From an uncultured Hellea sp. (GTDB taxonomy: Bacteria; Pseudomonadota; Alphaproteobacteria; Caulobacterales; Maricaulaceae): 64,000 nucleotides of DNA. The stretch covers positions 1 through 64,000 of the forward strand of contig CALLMD010000004.1 in the NCBI GenBank assembly GCA_938007935.1. Reading direction: 5' to 3'. How positions within the stretch are numbered: position 1 is the first letter of the stretch; the number at the start of each line of letters is the position of its first letter. The notes beneath the pieces are model-generated. The model did not search any database, had not been told where the DNA came from, and saw only the letters and a program-made list of their open reading frames with translations. Of the stretch, positions 28,356-36,330 are shown piece after piece. The position numbers and the translations under genes are program-made.

Positions 28356-29324
28356 TTAGAGATTATCATCACGCGGTTTGATAGCAATATAATTGCGTTC
28401 AAAATCAATCAGGAACGTCTCATCCTTGAATAAATTCATACCCACAATCAAAAACGGGTCATCTGACAATCCAAGCGTTTCAAGACTATCAAAATCCATG
28501 ACAAGGAAATCCTTATTGCTCCAGAATTTCTGACCAGACCTCAAGGTTTCCAACGTTACCTTAGCGACTGGTTTGAAGGTTCCCGTCGCTCCTTGCATCT
28601 CCCACTTTTTGCGCATGCGGTTTTTGAGTGACTTTACTTGTGCGTATTGGGCCGAATTCCAATTCATGACGCTAAATTCTGAACCTGTATCAACCAATGC
28701 CGGTCTGATTTTACCCGCCACCCTCACCTCAATAAAATGCAAATTTCTATTATCATTTTTGAACGGGTTCGCAATAAGGTCCATACGGTCCCACGACACT
28801 GGAGGCGTAACAACGATATCATTTGGAATTAGTTTTAATTCAGAGATGCCAGGCGAAACATAAATTTGATAAGACGCTAATATATCCATCCCAATAATGC
28901 CGTCAAAAGCATCAGTCGACTTAAAAATTTCATCTCGGTCAGGCAACACAATTAAAGTTTTTTGCGTGAATATTAATGACCCAAGCTCGATGTTTGATAC
29001 TTCAATTGTTGGGAGTTGCGCAGATGTGACCATGCCGTGAACGAGCGTATTTGCGCTCGGCTCCACATGAAGGTCAGATCGAGAGAGCGTCGTTTCAAAG
29101 ATGGCTGATTGTGTCGCGCCTGTATCCAATAAAAATCTATAATCTGTCTCTCCCACTCTGACTTTATCAAAAAAGATAAGCCCATCTTCACTGATATTGA
29201 TTGGGATTGAAATTGACCTGTTACTATTTACGACATCATTCAAATCGTGAATCGATGGCGTCTTAGATGCACATGATGAGGCTATGAAACACAAAATCAG
29301 AGTATATAGCACAAAACGACCCAT
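28356..29324 (-). CDS. Two-lobed retropepsin-like aspartic protease lipoprotein
   Basis: A 322-residue lipoprotein with lipobox A-S-S-C (Cys18). It has two aspartic-protease motifs in one chain: LLDTGATQSAIF (Asp67) and LVDTGSEFSVMN (Asp212), each followed by a hydrophobic-Gly element (GIIGMDIL at 143-150; FLIVGMNLF near 295). Bacterial retropepsin-like proteins usually carry one DTG and dimerise; two in one chain suggest an internal duplication with a pepsin-like pseudo-dimer. Location is the periplasmic face of a membrane. Substrate unknown. It lies 64 bases upstream of ruvC on the same strand, but the LexA box suggests separate control. Confidence 0.8.
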   Translation of the reverse strand: MGRFVLYTLILCFIASSCASKTPSIHDLNDVVNSNRSISIPINISEDGLIFFDKVRVGETDYRFLLDTGATQSAIFETTLSRSDLHVEPSANTLVHGMVTSAQLPTIEVSNIELGSLIFTQKTLIVLPDRDEIFKSTDAFDGIIGMDILASYQIYVSPGISELKLIPNDIVVTPPVSWDRMDLIANPFKNDNRNLHFIEVRVAGKIRPALVDTGSEFSVMNWNSAQYAQVKSLKNRMRKKWEMQGATGTFKPVAKVTLETLRSGQKFWSNKDFLVMDFDSLETLGLSDDPFLIVGMNLFKDETFLIDFERNYIAIKPRDDNL

Positions 29325-29896
29325 AATTTATCATAGAATAATTTGGCGAAATGTCTTTAATTTGTTTATTCGAAGAAAGGGTGAAGGTTCCATATTCTAA
29401 TTTCAATCCTCACTTATTAGAATTAATTCCTATCTCTTTTCAAACCCTTAGCAGAAAATTAAAAAACTTAATCCTCGCGCACCCGTCTTGGCCTATATTT
29501 CTTGTCTCATCGGGAAACGACCCTTGATGATGTAAGTTTCGATTGTGTGGACAGGCTAACGCGTAGGTTTGTTATCAATTGGACGGTGAGACTGAGCGTT
29601 GCGGAGTTACGACCGCAGAGGTGCCGGGTCATTGTAACGTGGAAGCCAGACCGGCTGGGCGGTGCAATTTTCGTTCACGAAAAATGCACGGGGTGGCGAC
29701 AGCCATAGTCCGAAGACAGGGTAACTGTGTCATGAATTTGAAGGCCATTGGAAATGTTTGTTTTTAGCGGTCAGCGACGATAGTCCAAAGGCTTAAAACG
29801 CCCAAAGTAACCGCTAGTAATTCATTATGTTTTGGCCATAAAGCGTACATAATATGGTATAGAATACCGTATTATGTAAATTGTGGAAACTTAAGA
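29325..29896. other. 572-bp gap without an intact gene
   Basis: AT-rich DNA containing repeat copy B (listed separately). The open frames at 29502-29708 and 29579-29767 lack good starts and are taken as remnants in two frames of the same decayed gene. The promoter of the following lipoprotein gene should lie at 29810-29885, where TATAGAATACC and repeated TAATATG-like runs occur; no box was assigned firmly. Confidence 0.55.
29398..29745 (+). repeat. Diverged repeat copy B, frameshifted small-gene remnant
   Basis: This aligns with 60-449 read on the minus strand. Shared landmarks in order are TCAATCCTC, ATTAATTCC, TTTTCAA, TTAATCCTC, CTATATTTC, CGGGAAAC, GAGACTGAGC, TTACGACC and GTGCCGGGT. Relative to copy A about 55 bases are missing after GAGACTGAGC. 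The peptide GLYFLSHRETTLDD in one frame continues as DGETERC in another, matching GLYFIYCRETIPDN and DDETEQLAC of copy A. So copy B carries a frameshift and is decayed. Confidence 0.5.
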
Positions 29897-30445
29897 ATGC
29901 TAGACTTACGGCTTATATTACTTTTAATTTTTTTCGTCGTTGGTTGCTCGGACATGCAAGAAAAAACAAGCGATAGTTTTGTTACGAAAAAAACTGAAAC
30001 CGCCTTAGAAATATGTGAGGTTCCGGCGCTAGAGGTTGTTTCTCAAAAATTTCTGGATGCATTGACTGCAAAAAACTTAGCAACAGCACAGTCCTTATAT
30101 TTTCCTAATTCGCTTTCGAACGGTGATGATTACGGTGTCCAATATACATTTTTTCCTAATAATGACGACTTTGCCTTTTTCGACTTTGTTAAGAAAAATG
30201 CTGAGAGCCCTTTTAGTACATATATTTTCGGTAAATATGACGATGGTTATTTGGTGACTTATATTCAAGAACAGCACAAGGATTTGGCCAGAGATCCTGA
30301 TTTTCTAACTTATAGAAAGTTTGACGGATTTTTTGCATGCTTCTTTCAGTGCATTGAAGGGGAATGGAAAATTACTAAATACACTTGCTTCGAAGATTCT
30401 GGAGGCCCCTTTTTTCTACCTGAGGAGTCTAACCTTGAAGAGTGA
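29897..30445 (+). CDS. AT-rich lipoprotein, unknown
   Basis: A 182-residue lipoprotein: MLDLRLILLLIFFVVGC with lipidated Cys17. The body has SQKFLDALTAKNLATAQSLYF followed by aromatic-rich strands (FFPNNDDFAFFDFVKK, KFDGFFACFFQC) and ends IEGEWKITKYTCFEDSGGPFF. The FLDAL..KNLATAQ start followed by beta strands recalls NTF2-like lipoproteins, but this is only a resemblance. Codon use is AT-rich compared with neighbouring housekeeping genes and it lies next to the decayed repeat, so it is probably acquired DNA. Confidence 0.7.
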   Translation: MLDLRLILLLIFFVVGCSDMQEKTSDSFVTKKTETALEICEVPALEVVSQKFLDALTAKNLATAQSLYFPNSLSNGDDYGVQYTFFPNNDDFAFFDFVKKNAESPFSTYIFGKYDDGYLVTYIQEQHKDLARDPDFLTYRKFDGFFACFFQCIEGEWKITKYTCFEDSGGPFFLPEESNLEE

Positions 30446-30538
30446 AAGTTTGAGCGTCCTAAACTCGCCCAAAGTTAAGACACTGTTCTAAGGACCGCTT
30501 TCGAGGAAGAGCCGAGACACTTCATGGCCAAAGACACC

Positions 30539-31180
30539 CTAAGGTACACCGATATATTTATGGGTTTGCGTGGAGAGCCGCCATTTCGGGTTTTTTAGAC
30601 AGTAATCAAAGGCCGCCTTTTCATTGGCGGCTTTATTTTTATCATCAAGAGGTTGGAGACTGAACACGTCAAAATCTAGCTGCGTAAAGTCATCGGGTGT
30701 GTTCTCAGTTTGCGGATAAACGAGTTTTAGCTCATGCCCTGATATCTGCACGAGAGCGGCATCGGCTTTGGGGGAGACACATATCCAATCGAGGCCCTTG
30801 GGCGCTTTGACCGTGCCATTGGTCTCAACGGCGATTTTAAACCCTGCGCCGTGGAAGGCCTCTATCAAAGGCACGTCAAGCTGTAAGAGCGGCTCGCCGC
30901 CCGTACAGACAACCCATCTTTGGCCGGAGTTATTCCCCGCATCAGGCCAATGGGAAGCGGCCGCCTTGGCGAGGGCTTGCGCCGTCTTAAACTTACCACC
31001 GCCCGGCCCATCTGTGCCAATAAAATCGGTATCACAAAATTTACACACGGCGGAGGCGCGGTCGCGTTCTAGCCCGCTCCAGAGGTTACAGCCTGCAAAA
31101 CGGAGGAAGACAGCGGGCAAACCCGTTTGCGCGCCCTCACCTTGTACGGTGAGATATATCTCTTTGACGCTATAGACCAC
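30539..31180 (-). CDS. queE: 7-carboxy-7-deazaguanine synthase
   Basis: Radical-SAM enzyme that rearranges 6-carboxytetrahydropterin to 7-carboxy-7-deazaguanine in the queuosine/preQ0 pathway. The start is placed at GTG 31180, after GGGAGAG and overlapping the queC stop by 11 bases; the frame is open to 31270 but the extra 30 residues are encoded inside queC. The 213-residue product has [16 protein letters not shown], then a cluster C-x14-C-x2-C (FAGCNLWSG...VCKFCDTD) as in proteobacterial QueE proteins, [21 protein letters not shown] and CVSPKAD. Confidence 0.93.
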   Translation of the reverse strand: MVYSVKEIYLTVQGEGAQTGLPAVFLRFAGCNLWSGLERDRASAVCKFCDTDFIGTDGPGGGKFKTAQALAKAAASHWPDAGNNSGQRWVVCTGGEPLLQLDVPLIEAFHGAGFKIAVETNGTVKAPKGLDWICVSPKADAALVQISGHELKLVYPQTENTPDDFTQLDFDVFSLQPLDDKNKAANEKAAFDYCLKNPKWRLSTQTHKYIGVP

Positions 31181-31877
31181 GGCTATAACTCTCCCAGCCC
31201 TTGGCGCGCAGATCACAGGCGGGGCATGTCCCGCAGCCATAGCCCCAATCATGGCGCACCTTCCGCTCACCCTTATAGCAGCTATGGGTGTCCTCTAAAA
31301 TAAGGTCGATGAGTCCCTGCCCGCCAAGCTCATGTGCCAGCGCCCAAGCCTGCGCTTTGGAGAGATGCATGAGCGGTGTTTCAAGGGTGAAGGTCCTGTC
31401 CATGCCCAAGGATATGGCCTTCATTTGTGCGTTAAGCGTTTCAATACGGCAATCGGGATAGCCCGAAAAATCAGCCTCGCACATACCGCCAATCAAGGTG
31501 GTCAGCCCGCGCCGATAACCGAGAGCCGCAGCAAAATTGAGAAAGATGAGATTGCGGCCTGGCACAAATGTATTGGGCAGCCCTTCTTCGGAGAGACTAA
31601 TTTCAACATCGCGCGTCAGAGACGTATCGCTCATGGCGCCTAACGCTGAAAGGTCAATAATATGATCATCACCTAATGTGCCTGTCCAGTTTGGGAAAGC
31701 GGCGCGCATATTGGCTAAAACGCGCTGGCGGCATTGCATCTCGATAGAGTGGCGCTGCTCATAGTTAAAGCCGAGCGTTTCAACGTAATCAAACTTATCT
31801 AATGCCCACGCCAGACAGGTCGCGGAGTCCTGTCCGCCAGAAAACATTATCAGAGCTTTGGAGCGCTTATCCGTCAT
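31170..31877 (-). CDS. queC: 7-cyano-7-deazaguanine synthase
   Basis: QueC converts 7-carboxy-7-deazaguanine to preQ0 using ATP and ammonia. The 235-residue protein has the PP-loop [15 protein letters not shown] (residues 13-27), [28 protein letters not shown], and the C-terminal zinc site ThrHisSerCys...[13 protein letters not shown]. It is overlapped by queE at its 3' end. No queD or queF is in the window and no preQ1 riboswitch was seen in the 105-base upstream gap. Confidence 0.95.
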   Translation of the reverse strand: MTDKRSKALIMFSGGQDSATCLAWALDKFDYVETLGFNYEQRHSIEMQCRQRVLANMRAAFPNWTGTLGDDHIIDLSALGAMSDTSLTRDVEISLSEEGLPNTFVPGRNLIFLNFAAALGYRRGLTTLIGGMCEADFSGYPDCRIETLNAQMKAISLGMDRTFTLETPLMHLSKAQAWALAHELGGQGLIDLILEDTHSCYKGERKVRHDWGYGCGTCPACDLRAKGWESYSRGL

Positions 31878-31982
31878 GCGCGGCGCTATATCGTCAAATT
31901 CAGGACCTGACCAGCCATCATGGCATCAAACTTGTATCGAATCTTATGAATTCGCCATCAGGCGTCATAATAGGACTTGAGC

Positions 31983-32501
31983 GTGAAAAAGCGTTACATC
32001 GTATTAGGGTTATTGGCGCTGGAAGTCGCAACCCTGCCTGTGGCCGCTCATTTTGTGCATAATTCCGACTTTAAATTTGACAAAACAGCCTTTGAAACAC
32101 CCCAGCGCGCCATACATGTGAAGTTAAATACCAAGCCCGGCGTCACGCGCTACATGGTCTCGGCCAACGCTCCCTTCGCCATCACATCCGAAGGGGTTGA
32201 AGGTATTCTCAATGTCAAAATTCACAATCATGGGCTAGTCAATGGCAATGCATTTGGAAAAAATGCGCAAATGCCTGGGCCCTCGGCGGCCTGCGTAACG
32301 CCCAACTCAGTGCATAAAAAGACAATTTACGCATCTGAGCGCGGCACTGTCCTACGCGAAGGTGGTATTTTGTCTAAATCAGTCTTGGTCGATATTCGCT
32401 ATGATCCAAGCTTATCTCCGAAGCTTAAAGTTCTTACACAGAAGAAATCATCAGGCATTACGCCAGCAAAAACATGTAATGGCTCCAGCAGCTCAAGCTA
32501 A
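31983..32501 (+). CDS. Secreted unknown protein
   Basis: The start is placed at GTG 31983, seven bases after AGGA; a TTG two codons upstream is also in frame. The 172-residue product begins with a basic, hydrophobic signal (KKRYIVLGLLALEVATLPVAAH). A beta-rich domain follows (RAIHVKLNTKPGVTRYMVSANA, first 20 residues; FAITSEGVEGILNVKIHNHG), with two cysteines (SAACVTPNS, KTCNGSSS) and a Ser-rich tail. The family was not recognised. It is divergent from queC and lies just upstream of rpoH. Confidence 0.65.
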   Translation: MKKRYIVLGLLALEVATLPVAAHFVHNSDFKFDKTAFETPQRAIHVKLNTKPGVTRYMVSANAPFAITSEGVEGILNVKIHNHGLVNGNAFGKNAQMPGPSAACVTPNSVHKKTIYASERGTVLREGGILSKSVLVDIRYDPSLSPKLKVLTQKKSSGITPAKTCNGSSSSS

Positions 32502-32575
32502 GCTTACAAAAAATTTATCGCAAAAACCTTTAAAACCTAATTCCAGCACCTATATTGTGAGGCTGGAGGGTCATT

Positions 32576-33541
32576 ATGACGGAAACAAAAAAGACATTAC
32601 CGGCAAAGCGCCAGAGCAGCAGTGCATCCAAAAAGGATGCGAGCTATTCTGGTAATATGAGCCTGTCTGTCTCTTTGTCGCCCGAACAGGGCCTTAACAG
32701 ATATTTGCAGGAAGTCCGTAAGTTTCCAATGCTGGAGCGCGAAGAAGAATTTATGCTCGCCAAGCGCTGGATAGAGCATCAAGATTCTGAGGCCGCGGAA
32801 CGCATGGTGACATCACATCTGCGCCTCGTGGCAAAAATCGCTATGGGATATCGCGGTTATGGTTTGCCCATTGGCGAGGTTATTTCCGAAGGCAATGTAG
32901 GCCTCATGCAAGCCGTCAAGAAATTTGACCCTGATAAGGGATTTCGCCTCTCCACCTATGCGATGTGGTGGATTCGCGCCGCGATACAGGAATATGTCCT
33001 GCGGTCTTGGTCCCTTGTTAAAATGGGCACGACGGCTGCGCAAAAGAAGCTCTTTTTTAATCTTCGGCGTTTGAAAGGCGAGATGAAAGCGATTGAGGAA
33101 GGTGATTTGACGCCTGAAAATCTCGCCAAAATCGCAACCAAGTTAAATGTAAAAGAATCCGAAGTCACCTCTATGAACCGGCGCATGTCGGGCGGCGGTG
33201 ATGCGTCGCTTAACGTGACCATTGGCGGCGATGATGGGTCAGCCGAGTGGCAAGATTGGCTGCAAGACGATACGGATTCCCAAGAAACAACCTATGCCAA
33301 TAGCGAAGAGCATGATGCGCGTATGGATCTTCTCCAAGAGGCTATGGCCGATTTAAATGATCGTGAGCGTGATATTATCGCCAAGCGCCGTTTGGCCGAT
33401 AAGCCCATGACGCTTGAAGACCTTGCAGGTATCTACAATGTCTCACGCGAACGCATTCGCCAAATCGAAGCCCGCGCCTTTGAGAAACTCCAAGAGGCCA
33501 TGCTTAAATCGGCAGGCACAGCGGGGCTAATCGAGGGATAA
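32576..33541 (+). CDS. rpoH: Heat-shock sigma factor RpoH (sigma-32)
   Basis: Directs RNA polymerase to heat-shock promoters. The 321-residue protein has a 30-residue Lys/Ser-rich extension, region 1.2-2 (LNRYLQEVRKFPML; HLRLVAKIAMGYRGYGLP; GFRLSTYAMWWIRAAIQEYV), the RpoH box QKKLFFNLRR at 156-165, and region 4 with MTLEDLAGIYNVSRERIRQI. Start ATG 32576 follows GGAGGG by 5 bases; M28 would give a family-typical length but has no good ribosome site. FtsH, which degrades RpoH in many bacteria, is also in this window. The 74-base gap upstream should hold the promoter. Confidence 0.96.
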   Translation: MTETKKTLPAKRQSSSASKKDASYSGNMSLSVSLSPEQGLNRYLQEVRKFPMLEREEEFMLAKRWIEHQDSEAAERMVTSHLRLVAKIAMGYRGYGLPIGEVISEGNVGLMQAVKKFDPDKGFRLSTYAMWWIRAAIQEYVLRSWSLVKMGTTAAQKKLFFNLRRLKGEMKAIEEGDLTPENLAKIATKLNVKESEVTSMNRRMSGGGDASLNVTIGGDDGSAEWQDWLQDDTDSQETTYANSEEHDARMDLLQEAMADLNDRERDIIAKRRLADKPMTLEDLAGIYNVSRERIRQIEARAFEKLQEAMLKSAGTAGLIEG

Positions 33542-33645
33542 GTTCACATAACTCTCACAACGAGTTTACAGTCTGGCGCTGTCTTGTGAAACACACAGCC
33601 ATCCAATTTATATATGATTTCTCTAACTAAGTTTAGGAATATCAT

Positions 33646-35076
33646 ATGACTTTAAAACGCACAGTTGGAACGGTTAGCGCATCAGTTCTCATTATTACAG
33701 GCGCAGCCTATGCAGTGGCGCAAACACGGACATCGCCCGTAAGCCCGCCTTCCGTGGTAAGTCAAAAAATGGCGCAATATGAGTTAACGCAAGCCGATCA
33801 AGACTTATTGCTCTCTTTCATAAACCCAATCTTTTCAATAACTAAGCAGCAACAACTCACAGCGTTAAATGAGCGGTGGAGCCCTGCATTTATCGCGCCG
33901 AGTCTTGAAATTTTTCAATTCATAGCTGACAGTAAAATCCGCAGGGCCATAATCCGCAATTTGAAAGAAACTAGCGGCAAAGACATCGGCACAGATATAA
34001 ATGCATGGTATCGCTGGCTGTGGAATGAACCTGAAATCAAAGTGGCTGGCTATGATAATTTCAAGGCTGAATTTTACAAAGCTATTGACCCAAGGTTTGA
34101 AAAATATTTCAGAAACCGCGGAGATAGCGCCCAAATTCGCCTTGATGAAATTCGCTGGGGCGGTGTACGTCAAGACGGTATCCCGCCGCTACGCCAACCC
34201 AAAATGTTACGTGCTGACCAAGCTGATTACCTTGAAGATGACAATGTTGTTTTCGGTATTGAAGTTAATGGTGATGTTCGCGCCTATCCCAAACGCATTC
34301 TGGCGTGGCATGAAATGTTCGTTGATGAAGTCGGCGGCATAGATTTTGCGGGCGTGTATTGTACGCTATGCGGCACGGTAATATTATATGAAACAGATGC
34401 CAAAGGCCTCTCCCATAATATCGGGACAAGCGGTTTCCTCTACCGCTCTAACAAACTCATGTATGACAAAGACACCCAATCGCTCTGGAACACAATTAAA
34501 GGTGAACCTGTCCTTGGCCCGCTTGTGGGTAAAGATATTTCCTTGCAACATCGCAGCGTCGTGACGACAACATGGGGCGAATGGAAACGCCGTCACCCTA
34601 AAACGAAGGTGCTATCCTTAGATACAGGTCATAGGCGCGATTACGGCGAAGGTGTTGCATATCACGAATATTTCGCGACTGACCGCCTCATGTTTAACAC
34701 GCCCTATCAAGATCAACGTCTTAAGAACAAAGATGAAGTGCTCGCGCTTCGGTTTAAATCGAACCCGCGTGAACAGCTCGCCATATCAGCAGATTTCCTC
34801 AAAAAGACACCTGTTTATGAGGATAATCTAGGCACGCAAAAAATTCTCGTCTTAACCGATAAAACAGGCGCGAACCGCGTTTATGATCCAAAAGATGTAA
34901 CCTTCAAATCTTTTGATGGCGATATGACGGCAACGGATAGCAGCGGAAAGACATGGACTTTATCAGAAAGCAAACTCGTTTCTTCTGATGGCCATGAGCT
35001 TAAACGCCTGCCCTATAACCGCGCCTTCTGGTTTGGCTGGCATGCAACTTATCCGAACTCCCGCCTCGTGAAATAG
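33646..35076 (+). CDS. DUF3179 domain secreted protein
   Basis: A 476-residue protein with a signal peptide (GTVSASVLIITGAAYAVAQ, cleavage near residue 26). A helical N-terminal region is followed by the DUF3179 domain, with IEVNGDVRAYPKRILAWHEM, VYCTLCGTVILYE (a CxxC pair), GFLYRSNKLMYDKDTQSLWN, GEWKRRHPKTKVLSLDTGH and a C-terminal YNRAFWFGWHATYPN. DUF3179 proteins are common in marine and sulfur-using bacteria; the function is not established. It stands alone 104 bases after rpoH and converges with the SUF operon. Confidence 0.88.
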   Translation: MTLKRTVGTVSASVLIITGAAYAVAQTRTSPVSPPSVVSQKMAQYELTQADQDLLLSFINPIFSITKQQQLTALNERWSPAFIAPSLEIFQFIADSKIRRAIIRNLKETSGKDIGTDINAWYRWLWNEPEIKVAGYDNFKAEFYKAIDPRFEKYFRNRGDSAQIRLDEIRWGGVRQDGIPPLRQPKMLRADQADYLEDDNVVFGIEVNGDVRAYPKRILAWHEMFVDEVGGIDFAGVYCTLCGTVILYETDAKGLSHNIGTSGFLYRSNKLMYDKDTQSLWNTIKGEPVLGPLVGKDISLQHRSVVTTTWGEWKRRHPKTKVLSLDTGHRRDYGEGVAYHEYFATDRLMFNTPYQDQRLKNKDEVLALRFKSNPREQLAISADFLKKTPVYEDNLGTQKILVLTDKTGANRVYDPKDVTFKSFDGDMTATDSSGKTWTLSESKLVSSDGHELKRLPYNRAFWFGWHATYPNSRLVK

Positions 35077-35078
35077 AG

Positions 35079-35432
35079 TTAGAGCCCAAGTTCGGCCCGA
35101 GCTTTCTTGGTCAGACGCTTTATCGCCATATGATAAGAAAGCTCGATATGCTCTTTCAGGGCATCATCATCCAGGCCCGGCGCTTCGAAATGCTGAATCC
35201 ATTTCATCCCGCGTGATGCTAGATAGGGCGCGGGGCGCAGGCCCGGCATAGTGCGCATAACTTCATAGCCGATCTCGGTGGCTTTAAAGGTGATTTGTAG
35301 AAAATCGGGATCATCCCACGCTAAGGCAAAGAGCTTGCCCCCCACTTTCCAAACATCCGCCCCGCCCCATTGCACTACATGCTCTGCTTGCGGGAGGGAA
35401 CCGCAAAAGGCGTTATAGGCGGATAGGTTCAG
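35079..35432 (-). CDS. MmcQ/YjbR family protein, apparent CTG start
   Basis: A small double-wing-fold protein with VVQWGGADVWKVGGKLFAL and DDPDFLQITFKATEIGYEVM. The family similarity begins before the only usual start codon (GTG 35375): the upstream in-frame codons read NLSAYNAFCGSLPQAEHVV, which matches how relatives begin. No ATG, GTG or TTG precedes it. The best start is CTG at 35430-35432, six bases after GGAG and overlapping the sufA TGA as CTGA. This gives 117 residues, the family length. It is the last gene of the SUF operon. Function unknown; a DNA-binding-like fold is known for YjbR. Confidence 0.8.
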   Translation of the reverse strand: MNLSAYNAFCGSLPQAEHVVQWGGADVWKVGGKLFALAWDDPDFLQITFKATEIGYEVMRTMPGLRPAPYLASRGMKWIQHFEAPGLDDDALKEHIELSYHMAIKRLTKKARAELGL

Positions 35433-35809
35433 CCCTGCTCCGCCGCGAAAGGCACGATGGTTACGCTTTCACCGCAGCCACAGGCATCCGTCTGGTTCGG
35501 GTTCTTGAACGCAAATTTAGAGGAGAGCACATCGACTTCGTAATCAACGACAGAGCCAAGGATGAAAAGCACCGCTTTGGCATCAACAACGATTTGGACA
35601 TCTTTATCTTCAACCACTTCATCGAATTTCTCAATTTCAGAGACGTAATCCATAACATATTCCATGCCCGCGCAGCCGCCATTGGTCACACCCACACGGA
35701 GATAACCTTGCCCGCGTTCATCCAAAATTTCACGCACGCGCACGGCGGCGGCGTCCGTAAGGGTGACGAGTTTAGGTCGGGGTCTGCGGGTTCTGGTGGT
35801 CACTGTCAT
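35429..35809 (-). CDS. sufA: A-type Fe-S carrier SufA/HesB family
   Basis: Takes Fe-S clusters from the SufBCD scaffold and delivers them to target proteins. The 126-residue protein has a basic N-terminal extension (TTRTRRPRPK), then LTDAAAVRVREIL, the first cysteine in GVTNGGCAGMEY and the C-terminal pair in DACGCGESV, the three ligands of the family. ATG 35809 overlaps the sufT stop as ATGA. Confidence 0.94.
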   Translation of the reverse strand: MTVTTRTRRPRPKLVTLTDAAAVRVREILDERGQGYLRVGVTNGGCAGMEYVMDYVSEIEKFDEVVEDKDVQIVVDAKAVLFILGSVVDYEVDVLSSKFAFKNPNQTDACGCGESVTIVPFAAEQG

Positions 35810-36312
35810 AGCATATTCAATTCTAGCTTCGCTTCATCGCTCATGCGGTCTGGCGTCCATGGTGGATCAAAGGTCATAGAGACTTCGACGCGGCGCACGC
35901 CGGCGACAACTTCGCAAGCTTCGCGGACCCATTCCGGCATTTCGCCTGCCACAGGACAGCCCGGCGCGGTCAGGGTCATTTCGACTTTAAGCGTACGGTC
36001 ATCTTCAAGTTCGACTTTATAGATGAGGCCCAGCTCATAAATATCGGTTGGAATTTCAGGATCATAAACGGATTTAAGCTGCCCGATAACGTCTTGCGTA
36101 ATTTGCTCGATTTCAGCTTCTGTTGGCGGCTCTATCGGCGCGCCAGACAGGTCAATAACATCCCGTTCTTTGGGCGTTTCGGAAACAAGATTGCTCTCAG
36201 GCACTGCTGGCTCGGTAACAGGCGTCTCTTTCACCGAGTCTAGACCCGGAATTTGAGCATTGGCCATCGCTTCCGCTTGGCGCTGTCTATCTGTCATCTC
36301 ACTCATATCCAT
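35806..36312 (-). CDS. sufT: SUF maturation protein SufT (MIP18/DUF59)
   Basis: The C-terminal two-thirds of this 168-residue protein is a MIP18/DUF59 domain: DVIGQLKSVYDPEIPTDIYE, LGLIYKVELED, MTLTAPGCPVAGEMPEWV and MTFDPPWTPDRMS. The single Cys in the APGCP loop is the expected reactive residue. The first 65 residues are a charged, disordered extension (PGLDSVKETPVTEPAVPES). SufT helps mature Fe-S proteins under high demand. It lies 18 bases after sufS and overlaps sufA by four bases. Confidence 0.92.
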   Translation of the reverse strand: MDMSEMTDRQRQAEAMANAQIPGLDSVKETPVTEPAVPESNLVSETPKERDVIDLSGAPIEPPTEAEIEQITQDVIGQLKSVYDPEIPTDIYELGLIYKVELEDDRTLKVEMTLTAPGCPVAGEMPEWVREACEVVAGVRRVEVSMTFDPPWTPDRMSDEAKLELNML

Positions 36313-36330
36313 CTCTATATAGTATCATCT

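Noticed and set aside
443-29458. The string CCCTTAGCAGAAA-TTA at about 457 and 29446.
   Set aside because: It is in the wrong orientation for the repeat alignment; at 462 it encodes the end of the broken gene. Probably chance.
29790-30480. Short similarity CGCCCAAAGT on both sides of the AT-rich lipoprotein gene, as if a target duplication.
   Set aside because: Only about ten bases agree and no element ends are seen.
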